Below, in pieces: positions 24,061 through 34,433 of a stretch of 64,000 nucleotides of DNA. Made by a program: the position numbers and the translations under genes. The number at the start of each line of letters is the position of its first letter. Position 1 is the stretch's first letter. Location of the stretch: positions 264,320,441 through 264,384,440 of the forward strand of contig NC_057862.1 in NCBI RefSeq assembly GCF_019393635.1, read 5' to 3'. The DNA comes from Dromiciops gliroides (taxonomy: Eukaryota; Chordata; Mammalia; Microbiotheria; Microbiotheriidae). The notes below the pieces were generated by a model, which was given only the letters and a program-made list of their open reading frames with translations, did no database searches and was not told the origin of the DNA.

Positions 24061-24117
24061 GTGTTTGGGGTGGCACAAGTTTTCGTGATGTTATAGAAAT
24101 ATAAGGTGTTCCTGATG
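24061..24117 (+). mobile_element. 57-bp fragment of the plus-strand ERV pol
   Basis: Nearly identical to 13250-13308 in the RNase H part of the plus-strand ERV. It is spliced between two copies of the minus-strand ERV fragment, a scar of local rearrangement. Confidence 0.75.
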
Positions 24118-24837
24118 TATTAATACTTTTAATTGTTTGACATATCAAGTAAATACACAGTTAGTTTGAAAACAGTAAGATCTTACACAGTTGCACTGTG
24201 CTCATTTCTTCTACTGGCTACTTGCTCTGATTATAGAAATCTGCTATAAAAGAGAAAGCAGGGACATGATAATAAGGCCAAGATAAAACATCCTTAGTGC
24301 TGTTTGATTTCAGGTAAGAGTCACAAGTACAGTCTTGTAGTAATAGCCAGATAGATTCAAGAGTAGGCAGGTGGGTTTCCTGTTCAGCAGGAAGACAATG
24401 AGCCAGATGGAGCCTGCTGCAGATGAGACCCAGATTGTCCTTTTGACTTTTCCCCAGACACCTCCACTTGTATACTGCAAGTTTTAAAATCCTCTCGTAG
24501 CATTGATTTGTGGAATTCTCTCCAGTACTTGATTAGTGAATTAATGATCCAGACAACTATACCTGGATTCAAAACTCAAAATAATATAAATTATACTCAA
24601 AAAATATTTTATCTTAAATTGCAAAGCTCTACTCTCTTCGAGTTACAAAATGAGCACAATGGTTTACCATTACAATTTACCCCTAGTTCCAACATTTTTC
24701 CAGTGCTTTCCTCTGTGTCTTAGAGGAAACAAAATAGTTAGTATTCTTAACATAAACAGGTAGAAGTCCTATAATTTACAGTTGTTTCTAAAACATTCAA
24801 TTAAAATAATATGCCACCATTTGTTTTGCCAATTGAT
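24118..24837 (-). mobile_element. Fossil ERV internal fragment (third copy)
   Basis: 24118-24660 matches 16370-16910 and 23100-23640. 24660-24830 matches 23885-24060. Compared with the fullest copy it lacks the stretch between those two parts. Confidence 0.7.
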
Positions 24838-24965
24838 AGGAATCCCCTTAATTTTCAATTCTTGGCCACAACAAAATGGTAACCTTTGACTGAGCAATAG
24901 CACTTCTAGGTCTATGTCCCAAAGAGACTAAAAAAGAGAAAAGGTACATATTTGTACAATTTAAC
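24838..24965. mobile_element. Two small L1 ORF2 fragments in opposite orientation
   Basis: 24838-24880 is reverse-strand and 24881-24965 forward-strand L1 ORF2 C-terminal sequence, joined head to head. Confidence 0.55.
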
Positions 24966-25613
24966 TAGATTTTATCCATGGTATGGAATTGTTATTTTTT
25001 TCCTTAAAGATTATGAAACTGTGAAAGAAAAATGAAAATACAAGTCCTGTGATAGGGAAGGAAAAAAGGTAGAGAACTGACACAGTTCTGATTCTATGAA
25101 TTACATAAGATTTCACAATTCCAATGCCTGATAATTTCTATTTTGTAAAGGTCTTAAAGGACCCCATAAAGCCCTATCCTTACTTCATCACCTTCATCTT
25201 CTAGCTCCCATTGAATAAGATCACTGACCTACTTCATTTCCTGTTCAGTAGAGAAGAAAAGAGAAAGTAGGTAAGACCAGAGAAAAGATAATCTATCCCA
25301 TGAGGATATATTGACAGCATACTTGGGAGCTCTGAGCAAACACTTGGAAGCTCAGTCAAAAATGCTCTACCCCTCACAATAGAGAAGAACTGTGTCACTG
25401 TCCCACCCACCGTACATCTTGAGTTTCTTTTAGAAACAGGATATTATGCCTAGAGTTCCAGTGGGAGCTTTTGTAAGATCTCTTGTCCATTTTATGCCTC
25501 AATTTGTCTAGATGGAAGAAGTATATGAAAGAACATGATTTCACCAAAGGTACATAATAGGTGGGTCCCAATCTAAAAATAAGGAAGGGCCTTAGAAAGA
25601 AACGTAGGAGCAA

Positions 25614-25779
25614 GGGGGCAGCTAGGTAGTGCAGTGGATAAAGCACTGGCCCTGGATTCAGGAGTACCTGAGTTCAAATCCAGCCTCAGACACTTGACAC
25701 TTACTAGCTGTGTGACCCTGGGCAAGTCACTTAACCCCCATTGCCCCACAAAAAAAAAAGAAAAAGAAAAGGAAAAAAA
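25614..25779 (+). repeat. SINE, full length
   Basis: Complete SINE with an A-rich tail (25748-25779). Diverged flanks (GAAACGTAGGAGC and GAAACCTGGGAGC) look like its target duplication. Confidence 0.85.
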
Positions 25780-25885
25780 AGAAACCTGGGAGCTAAGGGA
25801 CAGTGACAGAGATAGTGAGGGGGAAAAAAAGAGAATGCACAGGCAGATTCCATTCAAAATGAGGAATGAAAGATGGTATTTGTGC

Positions 25886-26034
25886 TTTTTTTTGGGGGGG
25901 GGGGCAATGAAGGTGAAGTGACTTACGCAAGGTCACACAGATAGTAAGTGTCAAGTGTCTGAGGTCGGATTTGAACTCAGGTCCTCCTGAATCCAGGGCC
26001 AGTACTTTATCCACTGTGTCCCCTAGCTGCCCCT
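25886..26034 (-). repeat. SINE, full length
   Basis: Reverse-orientation SINE with a T/G-rich left end. ATGGT..GTGCTTT on the left and ATGGTGCTTT on the right suggest the target duplication. Confidence 0.85.
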
Positions 26035-26221
26035 TATATGGTGCTTTCCTATCTAGAAATAGGAGGGGACTCAGAAAAAAGCCTAATAAGCATTATCTTG
26101 GTGCTTAGAACAATTAGAGTGATTGAGAAGGGCCCTCTATTCCCTGTGTTTGCTTTTCTACTTAGCTCAACTCCTGATAGCAGAGCTGAATCTCCTTCTA
26201 TTAACCACAAAAATGGTTACA

Positions 26222-27329
26222 TTGCTTTTTTTTGACTTTTTTTAATTAATAAAGTATTTTTCCCCCTGTTACATGTAAAGATAGTTCTCAACTTTTGTTT
26301 ATACAAACTTTTCAATTTCAGATTTTTCTCCCTCCCTCTCCTCCCTCCCCCCTCCCCTAGACAGCAGGTAATCTGATATAGGTTATATATATATACACAC
26401 ACATAATAACATTAATCCTATTTCTTCATTAGTCATGTTATGAGAAAAATCAGAGCAATGATGAAAAACCTCAAAACAGAAAAAATAACATCACCAAAAA
26501 CAAAAGAAATAGTATGGTTCATTCAGCATCTATACTCCACAGTTCTTTTTTTTTTTTTTCTTGGATTTGGAGATCCTCTTCTATCATGAGTTCCCTGGAA
26601 CTCTTCTGTACCATTGCATTGGTGAGAAGAATATAGTCCATCACAGTAGATCAACACTCAATGTTGATGATACTGTGTACAATGTTCTTCTGGTTCTGTT
26701 CATCTCACTCATCATCAGCCCATGCAAGACCCTCCAGGTTTCTCTGAACTCCTCCTGCTCAACATTTCTTACAGCATAATAGTATTCCCTTGTATTCATA
26801 TACTACAACTTGTCCAGCCATTCCCCAATTGATGGGCATCCCCTCAACTTCCAATTCCCTGCCACCACATAAAGAGCAGCTATAAATATTTTTGTACATG
26901 TGGGTCCCTTTCCCCTTTCCATGATTTCTTTGGGCAAAAGACCCAAAAGTGGTATTGCTGGGTCAAAGGCTATGCACAGCTTTATTGCCCTTTGGGCATA
27001 ATTCCAAATTGCTCTCCAGAATGGTTGGATCAGTTCACAGCTCCACCAACAATGCATTAGTGTTCCAATTTTTCCACAGCTTCTCCAACATTTATTATTT
27101 TCCTTTTTTGTCATTTTAGCCAATCTAATAGGTGTCAGGTGGTACCTCAGAGTTGTTTTAATTTGTATCTCTCTAATCATTAAAGATTTAGAGCATTTTT
27201 TCATATGGGAATAGATAGCTTTGGTTTCTTCATCAGAAAACTGCCTGTTCATATCCTTTGACCACTTCTCAATTGAGGTATGACTTGGATTCTTATAAAT
27301 TTGATTTAGTTCCCTACATTGATTTTTTT
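26222..27329 (-). mobile_element. L1 3' half of ORF2 and 3' UTR
   Basis: Reverse-strand L1. The 3' UTR is at 26222-26560 and the ORF2 C-terminal region at 26565-27329. One open stretch of 179 codons (26803-27342) reads typical L1 ORF2 C-terminal sequence (EKWSKDMNRQFSDEE near the start, IPLLGLLPKEI near the end). The good reading frame suggests a fairly young copy. It is 5'-truncated near 27330, where a SINE sits. Confidence 0.9.
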
Positions 27330-27468
27330 TTTTTGCAGACAATGGGGGTTAAGTGACTTGCCCAGGGTCACACAGCTAGTAAGTGTCAAGTGTCTGAGGC
27401 CGGATTTGAACTCAGGTACTCCTGAATTCAGGGCCAGTGCTTTAACCACTGCACCATCTAGCTGCCCC
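27330..27468 (-). repeat. SINE, full length
   Basis: Reverse-orientation SINE. GATTTTT occurs on both sides. Confidence 0.85.
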
Positions 27469-28257
27469 GATTTTTAATATTAAACCAAAGGATATGGTTA
27501 ATCTAGATGTTGCCCATGTGGCATCAGTTGCCTTCCTCATATGATCAAGAACCCCAAATACTCTCAGGTCGATAAAAATTGTTCATGTTAACTAAGGAAA
27601 CAAAAAAGATAAACTTTTCTTTAAATTTCCTTTACAAAGAGTAGATAGGACACTCTTTTAAGTTTTGCAACCTTTACTATCTGTGAATAGGACATATAGG
27701 GTGATAATTTTATGTCAGAAACGGGAAAAGTCTATCACCTTATACTAGCATGCCCAAAACAATGATGTATAGATTTAGTAATTGAAGAGGACCATTATAT
27801 AGCCTTCTATAGTCAGTGAACTCTATTCGCAATTCTGATGTATTACAAATTATCCTTAGTTTGGTAAATTAACAGAGTAAAAATGGACCACTTTGAATAT
27901 AATAACAATAATGGGGAAAGAAAACAGAGAGATATGGCTCAGACTTCCTGCTCTATGATGAAGAGTCCATAGTTATAATGGTGGCCAATAGAGGGATTGG
28001 TAGCTGAGTTGAGTCCCTGAAAATAATGATGATTACTAAAAGATCTCTAGATCTAGATCTCTAAAAACATCAGGACCCTGAAATTACACATCCCTCTTCT
28101 GGAAAAAAGAAAAGAAAGTGGAAGTGAGGATGAAAAACTTGTTTCTGGGTATAAACCTAAATTCCTGGAGTGTACAATTAAATATGCAGCAGGTGGCAGC
28201 AGAGCTGGATATTCTGGGTGATGAGAATGGTGCTTGAAATATGAGGATCATCTCATA
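27469..28257. other. Intergenic DNA of V-flank type
   Basis: Mostly single-copy-looking. The stretch 28170-28230 (GCAGGTGGCAGCAGAGCTGG) resembles 7785-7820 and 57460-57490 upstream of genes 1 and 3. No gene is seen. Confidence 0.5.
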
Positions 28258-28271
28258 GAAATCTAAGCCAA

Positions 28272-28405
28272 GGGGCAGCTAGATGGCGCAGTGGATAGAG
28301 CACCAGCCTTGGAGTCAGGAATACCTGAGTTCAAATCTGGCCTCAGACACTTAACACTTACTAGCTGTGTGACCCTGGGCAAGTCACTTAACCCCAATTG
28401 CCTCA

Positions 28406-28443
<38 letters not shown>
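28272..28443 (+). repeat. SINE, full length, young-looking
   Basis: Complete SINE with a poly-A tail of more than 30 A and a perfect 14-bp target duplication GAAATCTAAGCCAA (28258-28271 and 28444-28457). Confidence 0.95.
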
Positions 28444-28445
<2 letters not shown>

Positions 28446-28457
28446 AATCTAAGCCAA

Positions 28458-29200
28458 ACTTGCTCCATATATCAGACTATTGGGTCATTGTCATAGAGGA
28501 TAAAATATAATAGAATATGTCCCTCTGGAGACAAGGTGTATATTGGAGTGAAATAAGGAACATGAGCCATTATTAGTAATGCAATGGGGAAATATGACTG
28601 GGACTGTGGGTACATAATTTAGGTGAGATATAATCCTAGATAAAGGGAAACAAAAAGTAGACCTAGGGAGCATTAGAGGTGCCAAGGACACCAAGGACAA
28701 GAGACCCTGAGAAGAAAGTGATTGTTCAGTCTGCTGATCATTGGAAATGGAAGATGATTGAGGAGCTTTGACAATCAGAAGTGGGACTAAGATTGATTAG
28801 AAGTTTAATAGGGAGCGGCTAGGTGGCGCATGGATAAAAGCACCAGCCCTGGATTCAGGAGTACCTGAGTTCAAATCCGGCCTCAGACACTTGACACTTA
28901 CTAGCTGTGTGACCCTGGGCAAGTCACTTAACCCCCATTGCCCCGCAAAAACAAAAACCAAAAAAAATCCCAATAAATCCTCTAAGAAGTTTATTAGGAA
29001 CACAGAAAGGCCAACCACATGTGATCCACTTGTTGAAGCAATGTGCAGTGATTGACACTGGCTCAAAACCATCAGCTCTGGGAGTCTCAGTGTCACCAAC
29101 ATTCCCCAGTGCTTTGGAACTACCTTTAGGAGAACTTTCTCTGAAGGCCAGTAAAGAATCTTTCAATTGGAGTAAGATCCTCTTTTTGAATAGAGTAAGA
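28458..29200 (+). other. Upstream flank of IGHV gene 2
   Basis: Apart from the SINE at 28812 this is single-copy-looking DNA. The last part (29085-29150; GTGTCACCAACATTCCCCAG and then AGGAGAACTTTCTCTG) is alignable with 8566-8630 upstream of gene 1, showing distant common origin. Confidence 0.6.
28812..28968 (+). repeat. SINE, full length
   Basis: Complete SINE with a broken A-rich tail. AGAAGTTTAATAGG (left) and AGAAGTTTATTAGG (right) are its target duplication. Confidence 0.85.
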
Positions 29201-29201
29201 C

Positions 29202-29240
29202 ATGCAAATTGGGTCCCTCCCTCCTGGGATGAAAAACAGC
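29202..29240 (+). promoter_or_regulatory. IGHV gene 2 promoter: octamer and A-rich box
   Basis: A perfect ATGCAAAT octamer lies at 29202-29209, followed by the same TTGGG.TCCTCCCT stretch seen in genes 1 and 3. A weak TATA-like GATGAAAAAC is at about 29229. The leader ATG is 122 bp from the octamer start. Confidence 0.88.
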
Positions 29241-29323
29241 CCCAAAGCTGTGCCTATATCTCTGGGAGGCAAATTCAAGCTCTTTGTGCTCTTCTGTGCA
29301 AAGGACTAGCTTAGAAACTCACC

Positions 29324-29759
29324 ATGAAATTTAGCTCGAACTGGATTTTCCTTCTGACCATTTTCCAAGGTAGTTTTATGGAGAGGCAGGGACAATATGA
29401 AGTGGTGACTTAATGTGACTATTGACTTTAATGCAATGTCTCTGTGTTGCAGGTGCCCAGTGTGATGTGCAGCTGGTGGAGTCTGGGGGAGATGTGAGGC
29501 AGCCTGGGGGTTCTTTGCGTCTCTCCTGCAAAGCTTCTGGATTCACCTTCAGCAGCTACTATATGAATTGGGTCCGCCAGGCTCTAGGGAAGGAACTGGA
29601 ATGGGTTGCAAGAATTACTACTGGTGGAAGTGGTACATACTATGCAGACTCTGTGAAAGGTCGATTCACGATCTCTAGAGAGGATGGCAACAGCATGTTA
29701 TATCTACAAATGACTTCTCTTAAAACTGAGGATACAGCTGTGTATTACTGTGCAAGTGA
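29324..29759 (+). CDS. IGHV: Immunoglobulin heavy-chain variable segment 2 (two exons: 29324-29369, 29453-29759)
   Basis: Germline heavy-chain V segment. The leader reads [15 protein letters not shown], is split by an 83-bp intron (GT at 29370, AG at 29452), and ends GAQC. The mature protein starts [16 protein letters not shown]. Cys in LSCKAS, Trp in NWVRQ and the final YYCAS are in place. CDR1 is [11 protein letters not shown]2 has the longer form ([10 protein letters not shown]). FR2 reads [10 protein letters not shown], so it carries Leu41 and Glu44 (Kabat) instead of Pro and Gly. Gly44 normally lies at the VH-VL interface, and Glu44 is one of the camelid VHH hallmarks, but Leu45 and Trp47 are retained. 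FR3 has REDGNS instead of RDNSNS. No stop or frameshift, with good splice sites, octamer and RSS, so it is probably functional. It is clearly diverged from genes 1 and 3. Confidence 0.95.
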
Positions 29760-29797
29760 CACAGTGAGGAAAAGAAACGTGAGTCTGTACAGAAACT
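29760..29797 (+). other. RSS of IGHV gene 2
   Basis: Perfect CACAGTG (29760-29766), 22-bp spacer, nonamer ACAGAAACT (29789-29797; 7 of 9 match to ACAAAAACC). Confidence 0.9.
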
Positions 29798-29983
29798 TGC
29801 CCTTCCAGGAAGCAGAGGCCAGCGAAGACAGAAGGGGATTGGTACAGCGTACAAGATGACTAGCTCCAGCAACAGGTGTAGAATGAATCTGAGACATTTT
29901 TATTTATGGCCTTTGTTGTTTTTTCTTCTATCCAAGGAGAAAGTAACTTTGCCAGCAACAGTCATTCTCTCTCTCTCTCTCTC

Positions 29984-30124
29984 TTTTTTTTTTTGGTGAG
30001 GCAATTGGGGTTAAGTGACTTGCCTAGGGTCACACAGCTAATAAGTGTTAAGTGTCTAAGGCCCGATTTGAACTCAGGTCCTCCTGAATCCAGGGCTGGT
30101 GCTCTGTGCCACCTAGCTGCCCCA
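29984..30124 (-). repeat. SINE, full length
   Basis: Reverse-orientation SINE next to a (TC)n run. The target duplication AACAGTCATTCTC is on both sides. Confidence 0.9.
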
Positions 30125-30159
30125 ACAGTCATTCTCAATGACTCACTCTCACTCCAACC

Positions 30160-30910
30160 CCCAGCCTACATTCAATCAGTAGTGATGTCCTATCAATTCT
30201 ACTTTCATCACATATGTTGTATACTCTCCCATCTTTTCTCAGGCACTGCAGCCACCCTGAGGTTGCCCCTTAGAAGCTCACACCTGGAGTCTCACGCTAG
30301 CCTGCTGGCTGTTCTCCCAACCTTAGTTCTCTCTTCAATCCAGTCCATACTAAATTACACTATTAAAATTATCTTCCTAAAGCACAGGACTGATTGTTTC
30401 CCACAAATACTAGAGATTCTATATTATTTCCAGGATAAAATGTAAAATCCTAGTTAGCTTTTAAATCATTCCATAACATGGCTCCCTCCTATCTTATTCT
30501 GCCTTACTCCCTCCCATCTACTCAGCAATCCAAGGACACTGTCTTCCTTGCTCTTCCTTTCACAACACATTCCATCTCTCTATTCCCTGTGTTTTCAATG
30601 GCTGAAATTCTTCCCCTCTTCATACCTGACTCTAACCCCCTTTGGTTTCCTTTACATTTTACCTAAAATCTCATCCCCCTTTTTATTTTCTCCATCCTCT
30701 CTAATTCCAGTACTTTTGTGCTGTATATATCCTGTAAACACAATATGTATGTTTATATGTATCTATTTGTGTATGCATGTATATTTGTGCATAATTATTT
30801 TCATGTTGTATCTCTGAATGGTACTATTTTTTTGCCTTTCTTTATATACCCAATACTTAGCACTGTTCCTGGCAGTAAGTGGATAACAAATAAATACTTG
30901 TTGCTGATTT
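30160..30910 (+). mobile_element. LINE-2-type fragment, 3' end
   Basis: Resembles the well-known mammalian L2-type 3' region: TTCCTAAAGCACAGGACTG, CCAGGATAAAATGTAAAATCC, then GCACTGTTCCTGGCAG and AATAAATACTTGTTGCTGA at the end. The plus-strand open frames here (30478-30817) are incidental. Confidence 0.65.
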
Positions 30911-31064
30911 GAACTTCTGTTCCTTCCTGAATGAGACTCTCCAGTATTGCAGAGATGTGTTCTGGTCATGATCCCCATGTTAATACATAATGAGCAATTT
31001 CTCTGATAAGTTAACACATTAAGCACAAAAAGAAACATGGGAGGTTTAAGAAATCATTGGATAT

Positions 31065-31330
31065 TGTTGTGAGTTAAGTTTAATAAAAAGGTAGATTAAG
31101 CCACATTCTGTTATTGGGGTTGGTAACCCAAGAATAAGATGGTCAATAGCGGCCTCAGTCTCCAGTCAAAGACCCTTAGCAAAAGAGCAGCTCCCCTTCA
31201 TAGGTTTTGCCAAATATAGACCAAAGAGCAGAATAGCATTGGTAACATAATGGGCTTAAGGTGAATATGATTGGTCGAGTTATGGGGAACAACATGATTG
31301 GTTGAAAGTTGGGAATGGGCCCTAGCAAAA
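31065..31330 (-). mobile_element. Possible LTR fragment (fossil)
   Basis: Read on the minus strand it has an ATTAAA signal near 31080 and ends CTCACAACA. A purine-rich tract (AGGAGGGAAATGAGGAGGG) lies just before it on that strand near 31330-31350. I found no second copy in the window, so this is tentative. Confidence 0.3.
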
Positions 31331-31591
31331 ACCCTCCTCATTTCCCTCCTGTGATTAAGAAGAGGTTATTAATTGAGTTCACTTGCAAGGTCCAAGATCA
31401 TGGCCCAGACTTTTTTGGACAGCAAACCAGATATCATCGATGGACAGTTTTGGGGTATAAAGATATTATGCCCAACTCCCTTATGGTAAGCCATATTCCC
31501 TCAAGGTTAACAGAAGTTCTTGAGACAAGAATGGAACAAGGGTTAGCAAAAGAATTCAATTTATGAATTTACCCCATTAAAGATTAGCTGA

Positions 31592-31730
31592 GGAGGCAGC
31601 TAGGTGGTGTAGTGGATAAAGCACCAACCCTGGATTCGGGAGGACCTGAGTTCAAATCCAGCCTCAGACACTTGACACTTACTAGCTGTGTGAACCTGGG
31701 TAAATCATTGTCTCACCAAAAAAAAAAAAA
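31592..31730 (+). repeat. SINE, full length
   Basis: Complete SINE with a perfect target duplication GATTAGCTGA (31582-31591 and 31731-31740). Confidence 0.9.
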
Positions 31731-31838
31731 GATTAGCTGAATTCTGAACTATGTCCAGAGACAGAAAACCATGACTAAGTAATCAGTTACAGGACAAAAT
31801 CAAAGAGTTATAAGTAGGATCTAAAAGAAAATGATACA

Positions 31839-31878
31839 GGGGCAGCTAGGTGGTGCAGTGGATAGAGCACAGGCCCGG
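31839..31878 (+). repeat. SINE head, cut by an LTR fragment
   Basis: Only the first 40 bp of the SINE (GGGGCAGCTAGGTGGTGCAG and a little more) remain, joined directly to LTR sequence. Confidence 0.8.
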
Positions 31879-31949
31879 GAGGCATTTTCCTCATGGTGGA
31901 GCTTTCCCACAGTAAGTCTCCAGTAGGTGGCATCATTCCAATCATTCCA
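31879..31949 (-). mobile_element. LTR fragment, family of 36660-38795 and 43544-47529
   Basis: A 71-bp match to the 5' end of that LTR (TCATGGTGGAGCTTTCC, AGTAAGTCTCCAGTAGGTGG). A fossil scrap. Confidence 0.8.
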
Positions 31950-33415
31950 ATTCCAACTTCTTCAGATCTTCCCACTCTACTTGTTCACCTGGATTCATAC
32001 TCTCCACTCACCAACAAGACTTTTCTTTCTCAGACCCTTCCTTTTTAACTACATTGCTCCATACACAAATCTCCTTTCCCTACACTATGGGTGTTTTTTC
32101 TGCCCTCTCTGTCCCTGTCTGTCCCTTTCTTTTCTTTCTCTTTCTTTCCCTTTCTTGCCCTCTCTGTCCCTGTCTCTCTCACAGAAAACCACTACCACAA
32201 TCAATTAAATTCATCCACATGGAGCATCTCAATAATAAATTTCCACTACACCTAACATCCCATAGAACCTCTATTGACAATTTCATTCTAGTACCAATTC
32301 ACCCAAGAACCATCCACCCCAACCATTCCACATTTCCCCTTCTGTTCCTAAGCCATTACGCCACAAAGTACATATATCAAAAGTATCCCACTAGTCACTT
32401 GCATTGCATGTCCTGCTCCAAGTTAGTAAGCCTGACTTCTTACCCATTTAGTTTGTATGAATCCCACCCATTCCTTAACTTAATAACTAAAGCTATCTGC
32501 AGTTTTCTAATTAGTTCATGAAAATGTCTAATCCGGCCCCAGCTCGGGCTTTTAAGCACAGACACACATTTTTACAGAGACTTGAACATGTAAGACAATT
32601 TCACACACTCACACACACAAGACACAGACACTCTCAGACAATTTCTATCCCCTTGAAACTTCCTTCCTCAGTCCTTCCCCTCCCCCATAGCAGAAACTGC
32701 CATGGAAAGGGGAGCAGGGACAGAACACACAGCATTTCCCCCTGAACTCAAACTCTTTCACCCCAAAACACTTTGCCTCGTTCCTTTTTCACTGTCAGCA
32801 CCAGCAGGGTTCCACTTCTTTCCCTTACCACCCACTGAGAGGGGCTCATCTCCCAGGGGTTCCACAAGGCCACATAGGGTTCGGGGTTCTCTGTAACCCC
32901 CTCTTTCCCCTCCATCACCCACAGACTCCAACTGCATGGCATTACCATCACCCACTGACTCTAATGGCATGGGATTATAGACAGCTGGGGTTTGCCTTGA
33001 TTTCCCCAAACTGCCAAGACCACCCCCAGAAAGAATTCATTCAACAGCCCCTTTCTTTCCATGGGGAGCTATGCACATAGACTTAAGTGGTCCTTCAGCA
33101 TCCTTCCTCAGTTCCTGATTCCTTCTCTGATAAATTCTTATTCACCCCCAAAATATTTCTGATTAATCCTTTTTGTGAGCTCACTTAATCCATCTTCAGT
33201 TGAGACTTTTCTAACTGTGAGAGTCCTTAATTGTCATTAATTAATTAGTTAATTAAAATCCTTAATTGGAACCGCCCATGCCTCCAGGCCCAGTTCTCAC
33301 CTGACTCAGCCAGGTATCCTTGTTAGAGAGAATCAGACTTGGACCATGGCAAAGGGTTCCTTTCAAATCATAATTTCATAAAATCCCAGAATAGCCCCAC
33401 ACTGGGTTCCAAAAT
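31950..33415 (-). mobile_element. Fossil beta-like (class II) ERV: leader and unassigned internal part
   Basis: At 33394-33411, read on the minus strand, TGGAACCCAGTGTGGGGC matches the tRNA-Lys primer-binding site typical of class II retroviruses (TGGCGCCCAACGTGGGGC) at 14 of 18 positions; some changes fit CpG decay. The sequence to the left should then be the 5' internal region. I recognise no clear gag domain, and short open frames (such as 32758-33009) are unassigned. The element is broken and incomplete. Confidence 0.5.
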
Positions 33416-33905
33416 TGTGAGAAACCCCATTTAAAAATGTCTGGGACTCAGTGTGATTTACATACTCATGATAATGGGCCAGCTCCCTAATGGAAATGGC
33501 CAAGAAACATGGGCCCCTGAGGTCTTTTATCCTTTAACACAGCTGGCCCCTCCCTTCTTCCCCAGTTACAACCTGCCCACCAAGACACTGGTGCCCCAAA
33601 CTAGCCAATCAGAACACAGTGTAGCCAATAGGGGAGGCAACACAGAGACAGCCCTCTAAACTCCTCCCCCTTGTGACCAGCCTTGGGTCTCCCTCATCAT
33701 GTGATTTGGTCTCTGGGGAGGTGGTGGCAGCCCTTTCTTAGACTGGGAGGAGCCTGGCCCCCATTTGTGGATATTAGCATTTTCAACTTTTATGGAAGGG
33801 GCCCACATTTTCCCACACTTGGCTTGGTATTTAAAGCCCTTTAGAGTCTGACTGCAAACCTTCCTTCTCACCTCTGTTTCCTTCAAAACTCGAACTCACA
33901 ACACA
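33416..33905 (-). mobile_element. 5' LTR of the beta-like fossil ERV (right edge approximate)
   Basis: On the minus strand it ends GTTTCTCACA four bases from the primer-binding site. A TTTAAATACC TATA-like box is near 33830. The right edge (about 33905, CTCACAACACA) is a guess. No partner LTR was found. Confidence 0.45.
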
Positions 33906-34133
33906 TTCTACCAGAAGGCTTTCCTGATCTCCCTGGCTTCCTTAGACCCATTGTAGAGCTAGGACTCAGCATCCTCCTTCTTAGCTATCTCTCTTTTCTC
34001 AGCAACCCTACTCTTTCCCCTTTCACACCTAGCTGAATGGGTCATAATCTGCACACATGAATCTCTCATTTGGGACCTTTCCATCATCACTTGTTTCAGT
34101 CTCTTAGTCCCTCTTACCATCCCTCTCTCTCTT

Positions 34134-34214
34134 TTTTTTTTTTTTTTGGCAAGGCAATTGGGGTTAAGTGACTTGCCCAGGGTCACACAGCTAGTAAGTG
34201 TTAAGTGTCTGAGG
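34134..34214 (-). repeat. SINE, head missing
   Basis: Reverse-orientation SINE, core and tail only. It ends at GTGTCTGAGG, where L1 sequence begins. Confidence 0.8.
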
Positions 34215-34433
34215 TTTTTTTTTCAAAGTCCTTTTTGAGCACCAATATGTCCTGAGACCAATCCATATTTTTGTTGGAAGCTTTGGATGTAGGAGCCCTG
34301 ACATTGCTATCCTCTTCTGAGCATGTACCTTGATCTTCCTTGTCACTAAAGAAACTTTCTGTGGTCCACACCTTTCTCTGTCTGCTCATCTGTCTTTTAC
34401 TTGAATTTTAACTCCTTAAAGTGAGGTACTATT
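34215..34433 (-). mobile_element. L1 ORF1 N-terminal fragment
   Basis: The reverse-strand frame starts MSRQRK and runs through EDQGTCSEEDSNVR, as in related ORF1 starts at 35218-35514 and 40561. Confidence 0.8.

Larger units (their letters stand above)
25000..26220 (+). other. Upstream flank of an apparently missing IGHV gene
   Basis: Parts of this stretch match the DNA upstream of gene 1 in the right order. 25370-25435 resembles 7855-7905 (TGTGTCACTGTC, then GTACA..TTGAGT). 26065-26130 resembles 8470-8530 (CAGAAAAAAGCCTAAT, GAGCATT-like, AATTAGAGTG). The next expected parts (octamer, leader, V exon) are absent. Instead a reverse L1 begins at 26222. Two SINEs also interrupt it. Confidence 0.55.

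Noticed and set aside
28272-28443. tRNA gene candidates at SINE heads
   Set aside because: The heads are tRNA-derived but carry the SINE core and A-tail and are repeated about 30 times. They are SINEs, not tRNA genes.
32054-32521. A 155-codon plus-strand frame
   Set aside because: Compositionally biased translation of pyrimidine-rich DNA opposite a fossil ERV region; no domain recognised.
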